From Bacteroidaceae bacterium (GTDB taxonomy: Bacteria; Bacteroidota; Bacteroidia; Bacteroidales; Bacteroidaceae): a stretch of DNA of 64,000 nucleotides. A program made the translations under genes and the position numbers. How positions within the stretch are numbered: position 1 is the stretch's first letter; the number at the start of each line of letters is the position of its first letter. Under the pieces are notes generated by a model. The model saw only the letters and a program-made list of their open reading frames with translations, made no database searches and was not told the DNA's origin. Positions 1 to 8,921 of the stretch are shown piece by piece. The stretch covers positions 1-64,000 of the forward strand of contig JAFYQK010000024.1 in the NCBI GenBank assembly GCA_017547165.1, in the 5' to 3' direction.

Positions 1-1
1 G

Positions 2-253
2 TTGCATTGCCAGTTGTATACAGTGATTGTTGTTGCTGCAACTCTGGTGTGGGGTACTTACATTTTCCTGAATCACGAGGCGGGTTCTGTGAGCAAGAAG
101 GCGGTGTGGATAAAGGCACATTCTATCAAGACACATCTTGGTAAAACGGAATGGTGGCAACGCTTCAGTTACTTCCTTGATGCTCCAGAATTTAATGAGC
201 ATGAGCGTGAGGATTTGAGGATAAAATTGGAGAATAAGTTCGTGAACAGATGA
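2..253 (+). CDS. C-terminal part of a small membrane protein, cut by the window edge
   Basis: The frame is open at the left edge, so only the last 83 or so codons are visible and the real start probably lies outside the window; the TTG at base 2 is not a convincing start. One hydrophobic segment (about residues 4-24) is followed by a basic, then charged tail rich in E, K and R. I do not recognise a family. The protein is likely anchored in the inner membrane with a short soluble tail. No same-strand partner follows closely; the next gene begins after a terminator. Confidence 0.45.
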   Translation: MHCQLYTVIVVAATLVWGTYIFLNHEAGSVSKKAVWIKAHSIKTHLGKTEWWQRFSYFLDAPEFNEHEREDLRIKLENKFVNR

Positions 254-592
254 ACGAATAAAATGGTAAGGTGATTACTGAAAACGCGGAGTTTGTCATA
301 ACCTTCCGGGACTTTGCTCATCGTTCCGCATATCTTAATGGGGACAAAAGAGTGATTAAAGGTCAGTGGTTAACGATGAGGGATTAGTGGATTTCATCAA
401 AAACAAATTGTGGAGGTTACGATTTTCGTGTAAAACGTTGATGACATAACATACATTGAACTTAATAAAAGCGTCTTTATAAATTTGATTCTATACGAAA
501 AGAGAGTGGATACATCATTTCATGTGATACATCCACTCTCTTTTTTATATTCGTTGGTGTTGTGGAATGGTATGTTTTAGGCAAATTATTAT
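254..592. other. Gene-free stretch with one terminator
   Basis: No credible reading frame on either strand. It holds the strong hairpin at 498-546 and, at its right edge, the promoter of the AraC gene. The rest shows nothing I can name. Confidence 0.5.
498..546 (+). terminator. Rho-independent terminator
   Basis: Fourteen-base arms (498-511 and 531-544, core AGAGAGTGGAT) close a loop of about 19 bases, and the right arm runs straight into a T tract. It reads on the plus strand and so ends the transcript coming from the left edge, insulating the AraC gene. Confidence 0.8.
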
Positions 593-600
593 TATATTTG
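593..600 (+). promoter_or_regulatory. -7 element of the AraC-family gene promoter
   Basis: TATATTTG fits the Bacteroidetes -7 consensus TAnnTTTG exactly and lies 24 bases before the ATG. No clear TTTG sits at the -33 position (TATG is nearest), so activity may need an activator. Confidence 0.5.
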
Positions 601-623
601 CATAGTTATTAAGAACTGGAGAT

Positions 624-1499
624 ATGGATAACATATACGATTTCAATAGTTTGTTTGCTGCCAGAACATTGCATCCTCAGGTTTCGGTGATAGATTTAAG
701 CTGTGCAGACTTTACATTCTTTAAAAATAAACAACATGATCTCTACATATTGGTGTTTATAGAGAACATTAAGGGGGAGATTACAAAGGATGATACGGAG
801 GTTGTTTTTGAATGTTCCTCGATAATTACTTTTAGACCAGGACAGGCGCTGGACCTGAAGATTGAAAAGGATGCGCAGCCTTTGGGGTGGATTCTGGCTT
901 TTAAACCTGAACTGCTAGAGAAGACTGGATTGGGACGTGATTTCTATATGTTTACGTATTTCAACTCGGACTACGACATGGCTATATCTCTGAATCCAAT
1001 TGAATTCAGGGTGATAAGAAATTGTTTTGCCAACCTGTATGCTGAACTGAATACTCCGCAGGACCATCTGTCGGGACAGATGATTCGCTTAGGTATTGGT
1101 ACGTTGCTGAGTTATGTGAAAAGGTATTTCGAGAAGTACCATACTGCTCATAGCGACAGAGAACAGACGTTTTGCGAAAGACTGGAACGTTTGCTTGAGA
1201 AAAACCTGAGATGCGGACAATTGGCGCTCCAGGGGTTGCCTACAGTGGCGTGGTGTGCCATGCAGTTTAACCTTAGTCCTAACTATTTTGGGGATTTAAT
1301 TAAAAAAGAGGTGCATATAACTGCTCAGGACTATATAAAAAGTTTGTTGATAAACCATGCGAAGGTGCTGCTGAGGCAAACAAACATGACAATTAACGAA
1401 ATTGCCGAGGAATTAGGTTTCAGATATCCTAACCACTTTACGCGTATGTTTCATAAGGCGACTGGTCAGACGCCTCTGAAATACAGAAAGGGTATTTAG
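624..1499 (+). CDS. AraC-family transcriptional regulator
   Basis: A 291-residue cytoplasmic DNA-binding protein. Residues 1-180 form a beta-rich, cupin-like ligand or dimerisation domain. Residues 190-291 hold the two helix-turn-helix motifs of the AraC family, including a region near the end reading NEIAEELGFRYPNHFTRMF and the usual GQTPLKYR close. GGAG precedes the ATG by a few bases. The gene stands alone between a terminator and a convergent PAP2 gene whose last bases overlap its own stop by 4 bp. Its targets and effector cannot be told from the sequence. In Bacteroidales many such short AraC proteins control neighbouring efflux or metabolism genes, but none lies next to this one. Confidence 0.9.
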   Translation: MDNIYDFNSLFAARTLHPQVSVIDLSCADFTFFKNKQHDLYILVFIENIKGEITKDDTEVVFECSSIITFRPGQALDLKIEKDAQPLGWILAFKPELLEKTGLGRDFYMFTYFNSDYDMAISLNPIEFRVIRNCFANLYAELNTPQDHLSGQMIRLGIGTLLSYVKRYFEKYHTAHSDREQTFCERLERLLEKNLRCGQLALQGLPTVAWCAMQFNLSPNYFGDLIKKEVHITAQDYIKSLLINHAKVLLRQTNMTINEIAEELGFRYPNHFTRMFHKATGQTPLKYRKGI

Positions 1500-2161
1500 A
1501 AAAAGGTGTAGATAAGGGTCAGGGCCATAGACGTAAGCACTATATAGATATCGTCTACCTGATAGCCTGAGGAGGTGTAGGCATTGCTATAATACTGCTG
1601 TTGTACTTTAAAACACTTGCCTATTACAAAAAAGTACAGAGTATATACGACAATGCCGACAAATATGCCGAGCAGTGAGCCTGCAACAACATCGAGGGGA
1701 TAGTGGACACCAAGGTAAATTCGACTGAATCCTACAATAGATGCCCATAACATGAGGCATAGGCTGGTGGTTCGATGACGGAGAACGAATGCAAGAAAAA
1801 CGGCTATTGCAAAGGTGTTGGCGGCATGGGAACTGACAAAGCCATAAAGACCGGCACGGCCTGATATGCAGCGTACCTGAAACATGATGGAGGGTTCGTG
1901 GGTGGGACGAAGACGTGCCACAAGGGGTTTTATTAGCGATGAACTTATCTGATCGGCAAGTAGAACACACAGTGCCATGCCTATGAGGACAAGGATGGCT
2001 TCGCGGAATGGTCTGTCCTTTAAAACTACAAGAACAACGACAATAAGCATTAATGACCACGTGAGGGTGTCACTGAATTTCAGCATTATGCCGTCTAAGA
2101 AGATGTTATTTAATTGATTTATTGCGAGCAGGAGTTCAGTGTCGAAGGAGGGAAAATTCAT
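1496..2161 (-). CDS. PAP2-family membrane phosphatase
   Basis: A 221-residue inner-membrane protein with five or six hydrophobic helices. The three PAP2 signatures are present: KPLVARLRP (K...RP), SSHAANT in place of the common PSGH, and SRIYLGVHYPLDV with catalytic R, H and D. Such enzymes dephosphorylate lipid phosphates on the outer face, for example undecaprenyl pyrophosphate, phosphatidylglycerol phosphate or lipid A. The small size and lack of extra domains fit an undecaprenyl-PP or PGP phosphatase, but substrate cannot be decided. It follows batE on the same strand after about 80 bp that hold a hairpin repeat, so it may be a tail gene of the bat operon or separately transcribed. Confidence 0.9.
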   Translation of the reverse strand: MNFPSFDTELLLAINQLNNIFLDGIMLKFSDTLTWSLMLIVVVLVVLKDRPFREAILVLIGMALCVLLADQISSSLIKPLVARLRPTHEPSIMFQVRCISGRAGLYGFVSSHAANTFAIAVFLAFVLRHRTTSLCLMLWASIVGFSRIYLGVHYPLDVVAGSLLGIFVGIVVYTLYFFVIGKCFKVQQQYYSNAYTSSGYQVDDIYIVLTSMALTLIYTFF

Positions 2162-2194
2162 CGCTTGGGGTGATTTAGTAAACGAGGGGGATGG

Positions 2195-2249
2195 TTAAAC
2201 CACAATCGGTCGATAGACTGTTATGCACTAATGAACGATTGGGGTTAAA
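2195..2249. repeat. TTAA-flanked hairpin repeat, compact copy
   Basis: A 55-bp imperfect palindrome: TTAAACCACAATCGG at the left is complemented by CGATTGGGGTTAA at the right. The inner stretch GTTATGCACTAATGA closely matches 52301-52316. The right arm covers the stop codon of batE. It belongs to the same family as the split copy at 52277-52526 and could act as an intercistronic hairpin between batE and the PAP2 gene. Confidence 0.6.
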
Positions 2250-3018
2250 TGGTTTCGTAGGTGGTCTTTTCAATCCATCCTACCTTACCATCGGCAATCT
2301 GAATCTCTGCCCAATCGCGCATGCTGTTGTCGCGTATCTCTACACGGGTGCCTTCGTGAATGACAAAGAGGTCGGTGCCTGACTGGGTGGGTGTGCTGCG
2401 GACTGTTACAGCAGGTGCCATGATGATGGCAGAGGTTTTGTTGGTGTTTTGATTGCGAAGGTTCAATGCCAATACATTAAACAGGATGCAGAGCATGAGT
2501 GTCAGTATGGCGCCAAAGAATCCTGTCTTTCGCAATGCCACAGATGATGAATATATGTATAGGCTCACCAGAAGCAGAGTGAGAACAAAGGCGATGATTG
2601 CACCATAGGCCCATTGGGTGACTGAACGACTGTGCATAAGTGTGTTCCATGCAGAGACAAAGAACATCTCGTGACGGGGTATGATGCGGTCGATGGTCTT
2701 GCTTCGTGCCATAGCGAGGTTAAAACGGATATCCTCGTCGGATGGGTCTAACAGTGATGCGCGTTCGAACCACAGAACCGCCTTTGCCATACTATCCATT
2801 CGGTAATATGTGCAGGCAAGGTTATAATAGACAGAGACGCTTTCGCCTTGTGTTGCCAATTGGAGATAAATCTGCTGGGCTTGTGAGAATTTCTCATTGG
2901 CATATGCAGAGTCGGCTTGCTGCTTGAGGATGCTGAGTGAGTCTGCAGGAAGGTTTGAGGCTGTGGCGGGCATTGATGCCAGACATAGCATTAGAAATAC
3001 GTAATATATTACCTTCAT
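2245..3018 (-). CDS. batE: BatE: TPR and SH3b membrane protein
   Basis: Last Bat gene of the operon, 257 residues. A signal peptide (to about residue 20, cleavage after ATA) is followed by TPR repeats (about 25-110) with the typical YYNLACTYYRMDSMAKAVLWF pattern. Two membrane helices follow (about 137-157 and 168-187), then a bacterial SH3-like domain from 200 to 257. The TPR part is predicted in the periplasm. Bat proteins are thought to form an envelope complex linked to aerotolerance in Bacteroides; the exact role is unresolved. It starts 10 bp after batD, so translation is probably coupled. The stop codon lies inside the right arm of a dispersed hairpin repeat. Confidence 0.88.
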   Translation of the reverse strand: MKVIYYVFLMLCLASMPATASNLPADSLSILKQQADSAYANEKFSQAQQIYLQLATQGESVSVYYNLACTYYRMDSMAKAVLWFERASLLDPSDEDIRFNLAMARSKTIDRIIPRHEMFFVSAWNTLMHSRSVTQWAYGAIIAFVLTLLLVSLYIYSSSVALRKTGFFGAILTLMLCILFNVLALNLRNQNTNKTSAIIMAPAVTVRSTPTQSGTDLFVIHEGTRVEIRDNSMRDWAEIQIADGKVGWIEKTTYETI

Positions 3019-3028
3019 ATTCTATCGG

Positions 3029-4849
3029 CTATAAATTCTTGTCAAGATTGTTAATAACGTTGGTGGCGGATGTGTAGGTTTTGTCCATATTAGCAATAGG
3101 GTCGCCTGGTGCAAATCTTGCGAACTCGCACGATTCGATGACTTCCATGTATTGATGGATTAATGTTGGGTCAACTCCACGTGATGAGAGTGTTTCGGAG
3201 ACATTCTCCTTTGAGAGATGGGTCATTGGTATGTTGAGTTTGTCACTGACATAGTTGAGCAGTGCTCTCAGGAGTTCTTCGTAGAAGGGGCCTACTTCTT
3301 GCTTCTTGAGTAGTTTGTGGGCTTGTTTCAATCGCTTGCTTGCTTCTTTGCCTGCACGCTTGCCGCGCTTTCTTATCAAATCGGCATTGGACTTGGCATA
3401 ACGATGGAAAGCAATAAGGAGGACTATAAAGAGGAGTGTCAAACCTACATATACAAGCACATAAGCGGTGCTTGCAAAAAAGCTGTCGATGCTCTCTTCG
3501 ATATCGGGATTACCATTCTTTATATAATGTATGTCTGAAGATAGTATGCGCAAGTCCTCTTTCTCCTGCATAGGAGTACCTGCCACTTGCTGTCCCTTAG
3601 CGACGGCGAGTTGGAATGTGTCGGAGGTGAGGGTGACATATTTCTTTGACTCGGGATTGAAATAGACAAATTCCACGGGGGGGATAGTATAGTTTCCTCC
3701 ATGGCGTGGTACTATAACATAGTCGAAGGTGATGCTTCCCTTGGCTCCTGATGTGGTGTTGGTAGTCTTGGCTGTTTCCTTGGGGGTATATAATTCAAAA
3801 TCCTTGGGTGCATTGACAACCGGGGCTTTCATGAGTTTCATGTTTCCCTGTCCGGAGACAACGAGTTTGAGGGTGGCAGCATCGTTGGTATTGAGCTGCT
3901 GGGGAGAGAGGGTGGCGTCCATAGTGAACTTACCTACTGCTCCGGAGAAATTGTTTGGAGATGGTGTGGGGAGTGACTGTACGTCGATCTCTACCTTGGG
4001 AGTGCTGATGGTTTTGTTTACAATCTGGGTGAGTGATCCACCACCAAAGAAAAAATCAAATGGGTCGGCAGAATGATTGGTTACAACAACCTCGGCATCA
4101 AAGGAGATGCTGGGGATTGTGAGTTTTCCGCTTTTTTGAGGGAAGAGGACATACTGGCGCCAAATGGCGGTGCCATAGTTACGCCCATTGTAGTTTTCGT
4201 ATTTTAGTGACAGCTGTGCCTTGTTGTTGAGTTCCTGACAATGAAATCCATCTAACTCTGGCATATCACCAGAGAGCTGACGAATATTAACAAGGGTATA
4301 GAGTTTGTAGGTAAGTACAACGGCTTCCTGCTCAAAAACCTTTGTCTTATTGGCAGAGGCGGTGATGAAAAGGTCGCGTGCATTGACAGAACCTGTAGCG
4401 GATGGGCGATTTCCGGTTGAAGAGGAGTTTGATGAAGAATTTGATGAGGTGCTGCCTTGAGAACCACCAGACGATGGGAGGACAGTGATGGTGGCAGTAT
4501 TACTGCGAATGGTCTTGTCTGATAACTTGACAGTGGCTGAGGGCAGTTTGTGCTCACCTTCCTCCTTGGCAAGAAGGGTGTAGGTAAAGGTAACAGAGCT
4601 TGTGTGGGTGGTCTTTCCGTTTATCATCTGGAAAGAGCTCTGACTGCTGGTAGAGGGACCATAGAGATACTCAAAGCCTGTGAATTCACCTACCTGGATA
4701 TCTTCCACATCCTGAGTATCGACAATATACCTGACGTTTATCTTTTGACCGACCTCGCATGCATCCTGAACCTGAATACGAACGGATTGTGCATATGATG
4801 CGGAGATAGTGATTGCCAGTATAGACAAAACTAAAAATATCCTCTTCAC
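3029..4849 (-). CDS. batD: BatD oxygen-tolerance family protein
   Basis: 606 residues. A signal peptide (residues 1-20, SYAQ) is followed by several immunoglobulin-like beta domains typical of BatD. A Ser/Gly/Thr-rich linker lies at about 127-150. One membrane helix lies at about 455-477, and the rest is a basic, helical cytoplasmic tail. Most of the protein is therefore periplasmic and anchored near its C-terminus. The family partners with the VWA proteins BatA and BatB encoded upstream. Spacing is 66 bp after batC and 10 bp before batE. A second, shorter BatD-like protein lies earlier in the same operon (7778-8899). Confidence 0.92.
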   Translation of the reverse strand: MKRIFLVLSILAITISASYAQSVRIQVQDACEVGQKINVRYIVDTQDVEDIQVGEFTGFEYLYGPSTSSQSSFQMINGKTTHTSSVTFTYTLLAKEEGEHKLPSATVKLSDKTIRSNTATITVLPSSGGSQGSTSSNSSSNSSSTGNRPSATGSVNARDLFITASANKTKVFEQEAVVLTYKLYTLVNIRQLSGDMPELDGFHCQELNNKAQLSLKYENYNGRNYGTAIWRQYVLFPQKSGKLTIPSISFDAEVVVTNHSADPFDFFFGGGSLTQIVNKTISTPKVEIDVQSLPTPSPNNFSGAVGKFTMDATLSPQQLNTNDAATLKLVVSGQGNMKLMKAPVVNAPKDFELYTPKETAKTTNTTSGAKGSITFDYVIVPRHGGNYTIPPVEFVYFNPESKKYVTLTSDTFQLAVAKGQQVAGTPMQEKEDLRILSSDIHYIKNGNPDIEESIDSFFASTAYVLVYVGLTLLFIVLLIAFHRYAKSNADLIRKRGKRAGKEASKRLKQAHKLLKKQEVGPFYEELLRALLNYVSDKLNIPMTHLSKENVSETLSSRGVDPTLIHQYMEVIESCEFARFAPGDPIANMDKTYTSATNVINNLDKNL

Positions 4850-4915
4850 TATATTATCTTATTTAGTTTATAAACGATTCTTATGAAATGACTCTACATG
4901 GGGGAATCAAGAGTA

Positions 4916-5665
4916 TTACCATTGCTTAAGTAAACGGCGGCGTGGTGCGTCTTGTTGCTGGCGCTGTATTTTCTCTTGAGTCTCTTTTTCGTTACGCATA
5001 GCGGCTTTAAGGATTCGCTCGGCGTTCTCTTTTGACATTGCATCCTTTTGTTCAGCAGGTTGTTGTTGCTGTTGTTGCTTATCTTCCTTGTTTTCCTGGG
5101 GTTGGGGTTGCTCCTTCTTGTCCTTTCCCTGCTGGTCCTGTTGCTTGTCCTGTTGCTTGTCCTGGTCCTTTTGTTGCTGGTCGTCAGACTTATCCTGCTG
5201 GTCGTTTTGGTTTGACTGATTCTTCAAATGCCAAAGGGCAAGGACGTAATTGTAACGGGTTTCGTTGTTGGAGGGATTGTTGCGAAGTGATTCCTTATAG
5301 CTTTCGACTGCCTCGGAATATTTTTGCGAGGCCTGAAGCAAGACTCCCATATTGTGATATATGTCGGAAAGGTTCTTCTTGTCTTTCTCGTATTTGATAG
5401 CGGCAAGGAATTCCTTCATCGCTTCCTGAGGTTTACCCTGGCGGACAAGAGCGGTACCGAGATTATAGCGTGCAATGGAATAGGTGGAGTCTATCTCAAG
5501 TGCTTTTTTATATTGAATAATGGCCTTGTCGGAGTAGTCTTTTCCGCCAACGGTGTCGCACATAAGCCTGTTGCCTCGACGTACATAGTCGCGGATGGTT
5601 TGGGCATCGGCAAAGGATGCTGATAATGAACAGATAATAAGAAGTATAAAGATGCGTTTCATCAT
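4916..5665 (-). CDS. batC: BatC: secreted TPR protein with Q/K/D-rich tail
   Basis: 249 residues. A signal peptide (about 1-21, ADAQ) precedes three TPR units (about 25-150; the patterns YNLGTALVRQGKPQEAM and YHNMGVLLQASQKYSEAV are clear). A low-complexity run rich in Q, K and D follows (about 152-212), and a basic end RRRLLKQW. The protein is presumably periplasmic and gives protein contacts between BatA/BatB and BatD. The Q-rich tract makes the DNA here repetitive (GTTGCTGTTGTTGCT type) but keeps frame. It lies 17 bp after batB in the operon. Confidence 0.88.
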   Translation of the reverse strand: MMKRIFILLIICSLSASFADAQTIRDYVRRGNRLMCDTVGGKDYSDKAIIQYKKALEIDSTYSIARYNLGTALVRQGKPQEAMKEFLAAIKYEKDKKNLSDIYHNMGVLLQASQKYSEAVESYKESLRNNPSNNETRYNYVLALWHLKNQSNQNDQQDKSDDQQQKDQDKQQDKQQDQQGKDKKEQPQPQENKEDKQQQQQQPAEQKDAMSKENAERILKAAMRNEKETQEKIQRQQQDAPRRRLLKQW

Positions 5666-5682
5666 ATCAAGTTCGAAAAATA

Positions 5683-6711
5683 TTATTTCTTTCTTGTAAA
5701 AAAGGTGAATCTTTGCAGGACGTGATTCTTGCGCTCTAAAAGCAGTACATCCAAGAGCAGGAAGAGGAGTGAGAGCAGGAGGAAACTTTGGAACTGCTCG
5801 TCGTATTCGGAAAAGATTTGGGATTCCATTTCAACCCTTCCGAGGTTGTCGACATACTGGTCAAGTTTCTTCTGTGCAGAACTGCTGTTGTCGACGTATA
5901 TGTAATTGCCGTTGCCTGCGTTGGCAATGCTACGGCACATGTCTTCGTTGAGTTTGGATATTACGGTATTACCTTCGTTATCGATGATATACTTGCCAGT
6001 ACCGGGAATGGGTATTGGTGCACCGTTGGGGGTACCTACTCCCAACATATATATGTGGATACCTTGGTCGGCAGCTTCTTTGGCAGCTTCCTCTGCCCCA
6101 CCCTCGTTGTCTTCACCATCGGTGATAAGGAATATGGCTTTGGCTACTCCCTCGCGCTTGGTAAAACTGTTAGAAGCCAGAGATATTGCGGCAGCAATGT
6201 CGGTTCCCTGCATCTCTATCATTGATGGGTTAATGGTTTCGAGAAACATCTTTGCGGAAACATAGTCGCTTGTTATCGGCAACTGGACATAAGCTTGACC
6301 GGCATAGACAATGAGTCCTATCTTGTCGTCTGTCATATTGTCAACAAGATTGGATACCATCATCTTAGCCTTTTCCAAACGATTGGGGCGTACATCCTCC
6401 GCCAACATACTATTACTAACATCAATAGCAATAATAGCCTCTATGCCAGTACGTTTACGGGTATCGATTCTTGTTCCATATTGAGGGCGTGCCAAAGCAA
6501 TGACCAAAAAAAGGAATGAGAGTTGCAGAAACCAGAACTTTAATTCTCTACGCAGAGGAGAAACGTCCTTCATCAGGGGAGTCAGCAATTCTGGATCACC
6601 ATATCGCTTCAGACTTCTTCTTTTCTTATATGTCCATAAATAGTGACATATCGCAAAAAGAGGTATTAACAACAGAAGGTATAGATATTGCGAATTTTCG
6701 AATCTGAACAT
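5683..6711 (-). CDS. batB: BatB: membrane VWA-domain protein
   Basis: 342 residues with two N-terminal membrane helices (about 8-25 and 58-75), a von Willebrand factor A domain and a C-terminal helix (about 308-327). The metal-binding MIDAS motif is intact: DVSNS at 97-101, with a later Thr and TDGEDN. The protein closely resembles BatA, its immediate upstream neighbour, and the pair probably arose by duplication and may heterodimerise. The MoxR ATPase at the head of the operon is expected to act on these VWA proteins as a chaperone-like partner. It is separated from batA by 21 bp. Confidence 0.93.
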   Translation of the reverse strand: MFRFENSQYLYLLLLIPLFAICHYLWTYKKRRSLKRYGDPELLTPLMKDVSPLRRELKFWFLQLSFLFLVIALARPQYGTRIDTRKRTGIEAIIAIDVSNSMLAEDVRPNRLEKAKMMVSNLVDNMTDDKIGLIVYAGQAYVQLPITSDYVSAKMFLETINPSMIEMQGTDIAAAISLASNSFTKREGVAKAIFLITDGEDNEGGAEEAAKEAADQGIHIYMLGVGTPNGAPIPIPGTGKYIIDNEGNTVISKLNEDMCRSIANAGNGNYIYVDNSSSAQKKLDQYVDNLGRVEMESQIFSEYDEQFQSFLLLSLLFLLLDVLLLERKNHVLQRFTFFTRKK

Positions 6712-6732
6712 AACAGGTTGCTATTTGAAATA

Positions 6733-7731
6733 TTATGGTATGCGTTTCAAAACAGTTGCTCTCAACAATATTGCCAATACAAGAGCAATAAGTGAAACAA
6801 GTGCATAGATATGGTATGCTTCGTAACGTTTTGAATATTTTCGAACATTCATTTTGGTGCGCTCCAACTTATCTATCTCTTGATATACTTCGTGCAGCTT
6901 GTTGGTGTTTGTTGCACGATATGTCTTTCCATCGGTTTTCTCGGCTATGAGAGAAAGTATCTCGGTGTCTATCTCAACCGGGTAATTGACATATTCCTTG
7001 CGACCGGCAACTATCATAGGATATGGGGCGGTGCCATTGGTTCCAACAGCCACGGTGTAGATGCGGATACCAAAACTTTTGGCAATGTCGGCTGCTGTGC
7101 CTGGAGATATGTCGCCTCGGTTGTTGGTGCCATCGGTAAGAAGAATGATGACCTTGCTCTTTGCCTTTGAGTCCTTCAGTCGGGTTACTGCATTCGCTAT
7201 ACCCATACCAATGGCAGTACCGTCTTCGAGCATTCCATGTTGAACCATATCACAATCGATACCATTGAGCAGATTAAGAAGGGCGGCATGGTCTGTTGTC
7301 ATTGGACATTGGGTGTATGCCTCACCAGCAAAAATGGTGAGACCGATATTATCATTCTCTCTGCCATTGATAAACTCAAGGGCCACATTGCGCGCTGCCT
7401 TGACACGATTGGGTTTGAGGTCTTCTGCCAACATACTTGTGGATACGTCCATACAAAGCATGATGTCAATGCCTTCAACATCAGTATTGCTCCAGGAATT
7501 AGACGTCTGGGGGCGGGCTAGTGCAAATACCATAGCCACAAAAGATGCTATGATAAGCAGGAAAGGTGCGTGAGTCAACCATACACGCCATGTCTTTTTA
7601 GAGCGCATAAAGGCTGTTGTGGAACTGACCTTTAGTGAGGGAGATGACTTACGATGGTTTAATACATACCAAACAACATATGGTATGATCAGAATAAGCA
7701 GGAGGAAATATAGCGGATGATAAAATTCCAT
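6733..7731 (-). CDS. batA: BatA: membrane VWA-domain protein
   Basis: 332 residues. Membrane helices at about 5-23 and 54-72 place the VWA domain between them and a last helix (about 308-326). The MIDAS motif DVSTS is at 95-99 and TDGTNN at 199-204, so metal binding looks intact. Family knowledge: Bat (Bacteroides aerotolerance) genes affect oxygen tolerance and envelope integrity, and MoxR-VWA pairs act in protein complex maturation. It shares the operon with batB (21 bp downstream) and follows the BatD-like gene by 46 bp. Confidence 0.93.
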   Translation of the reverse strand: MEFYHPLYFLLLILIIPYVVWYVLNHRKSSPSLKVSSTTAFMRSKKTWRVWLTHAPFLLIIASFVAMVFALARPQTSNSWSNTDVEGIDIMLCMDVSTSMLAEDLKPNRVKAARNVALEFINGRENDNIGLTIFAGEAYTQCPMTTDHAALLNLLNGIDCDMVQHGMLEDGTAIGMGIANAVTRLKDSKAKSKVIILLTDGTNNRGDISPGTAADIAKSFGIRIYTVAVGTNGTAPYPMIVAGRKEYVNYPVEIDTEILSLIAEKTDGKTYRATNTNKLHEVYQEIDKLERTKMNVRKYSKRYEAYHIYALVSLIALVLAILLRATVLKRIP

Positions 7732-7777
7732 GGATGAATTATATTATCTGTTACAGGTATTCAGGATTAAAACATAA

Positions 7778-8899
7778 TCACACAAACATGTCATACAAAC
7801 GCCATGCTATAGAGCCAATGATAAAGGTTATTGCCAATATAGCTATGATAATGACAACTCGCATTATGCCAACCTGAAGCTGGCGCTGCTTGTCGGTTTC
7901 CTTAATAATTTCTGGTTCTGGTGCCTTGTTGGGATCCTCTTCAATCTTGGTGTCATTAACATATTGCAGTGCTGACACGAGATTGGCATCATTCTCATTG
8001 ATTTGTGTGCTCCAATTTGCAAATTTCACCAAGTCTGCAGTACGGAATATCTCACGAAGTTCATCAAGACTTGTTTCATCTCCATCACGGGTAAGGCGTT
8101 CTATAATCTCAGAACTTGTCATCTCCATGGCAGAGAAGCCATAACGCTCTTGTATGTAAACTCTAAGGGCATCGGTAAGTTGGGTGTAATATTCCTTGTT
8201 GTCCTCTGCCGACCAAGTACGTTCCTGCTTGATGCGCTGGATTTCTGTAATGGCAACCTGATGGGGAGGAAGTTTCTTTTTACGGCGCACTATACGGAAT
8301 ATCGGTTTACCCTTGTGTATCATGATTGTGAGAAAAACAATCAGTGCCGCCAATGGTATAACTGTTAATACGCCATAGGCTATTTGCTTCCAATCGTCCC
8401 AACTGAAAGGTAGTTCCTGAATGTCACGAGGAGGGAAAAACCTATCTGAATTAATAGTATCAACATCAAGAGTAAACACTCTGAATGCCAGTGATTTACT
8501 TTCATATACTGAAGTATCTACTTTGACTTCTATCGGGGGAAGATAATAGAACGAGGAGTCCCATGCTGTAATGATGTAGCGTTGGGTTACCTGCAACTGT
8601 TTTCCGTCATTTAAAAATAATGTATCGGGATTGTCAACGTCGACTATCTCAACATTTGGGAGAATTTCCATTCCTTTTTTAAAGGGTGGAAGCTGCAGTT
8701 TCTGTGTTGAGGGAAACGAGACCTGAAGTTCCAATCCATCTTGCTGTCCGACATAAAATTCTACGCTATCAAGACGGGCAATAACAGAAACCTGTGCAGT
8801 AAGGGAAGAGACAACAAACAAAGCGATTGCAAAAAAAGCAACCACTCTGTTTAAAAAGAGATTATTATTGATATTTCTTTTTGCTACTTTAATAAACAT
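7778..8899 (-). CDS. BatD-like membrane protein of the bat operon
   Basis: 373 residues. Signal peptide (about 17-36), one or two beta-sandwich domains (40-160), a membrane helix (about 178-198), a basic helical cytoplasmic part (205-325) and a final membrane helix (about 345-367). The N-terminal half resembles the BatD beta domains and the helical part resembles the tail of BatD, so it is probably a short paralogue or partner. In Bacteroidales a gene of this kind regularly sits between the DUF58 gene and batA. No catalytic residues are visible. Confidence 0.75.
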   Translation of the reverse strand: MFIKVAKRNINNNLFLNRVVAFFAIALFVVSSLTAQVSVIARLDSVEFYVGQQDGLELQVSFPSTQKLQLPPFKKGMEILPNVEIVDVDNPDTLFLNDGKQLQVTQRYIITAWDSSFYYLPPIEVKVDTSVYESKSLAFRVFTLDVDTINSDRFFPPRDIQELPFSWDDWKQIAYGVLTVIPLAALIVFLTIMIHKGKPIFRIVRRKKKLPPHQVAITEIQRIKQERTWSAEDNKEYYTQLTDALRVYIQERYGFSAMEMTSSEIIERLTRDGDETSLDELREIFRTADLVKFANWSTQINENDANLVSALQYVNDTKIEEDPNKAPEPEIIKETDKQRQLQVGIMRVVIIIAILAITFIIGSIAWRLYDMFV

Positions 8900-8921
8900 C
8901 TCTATTATGAAATTTAGATTG

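Noticed and set aside
2191-2382. 63-codon plus-strand frame starting in the hairpin repeat
   Set aside because: Overlaps the end of batE on the other strand and begins within a repeat.
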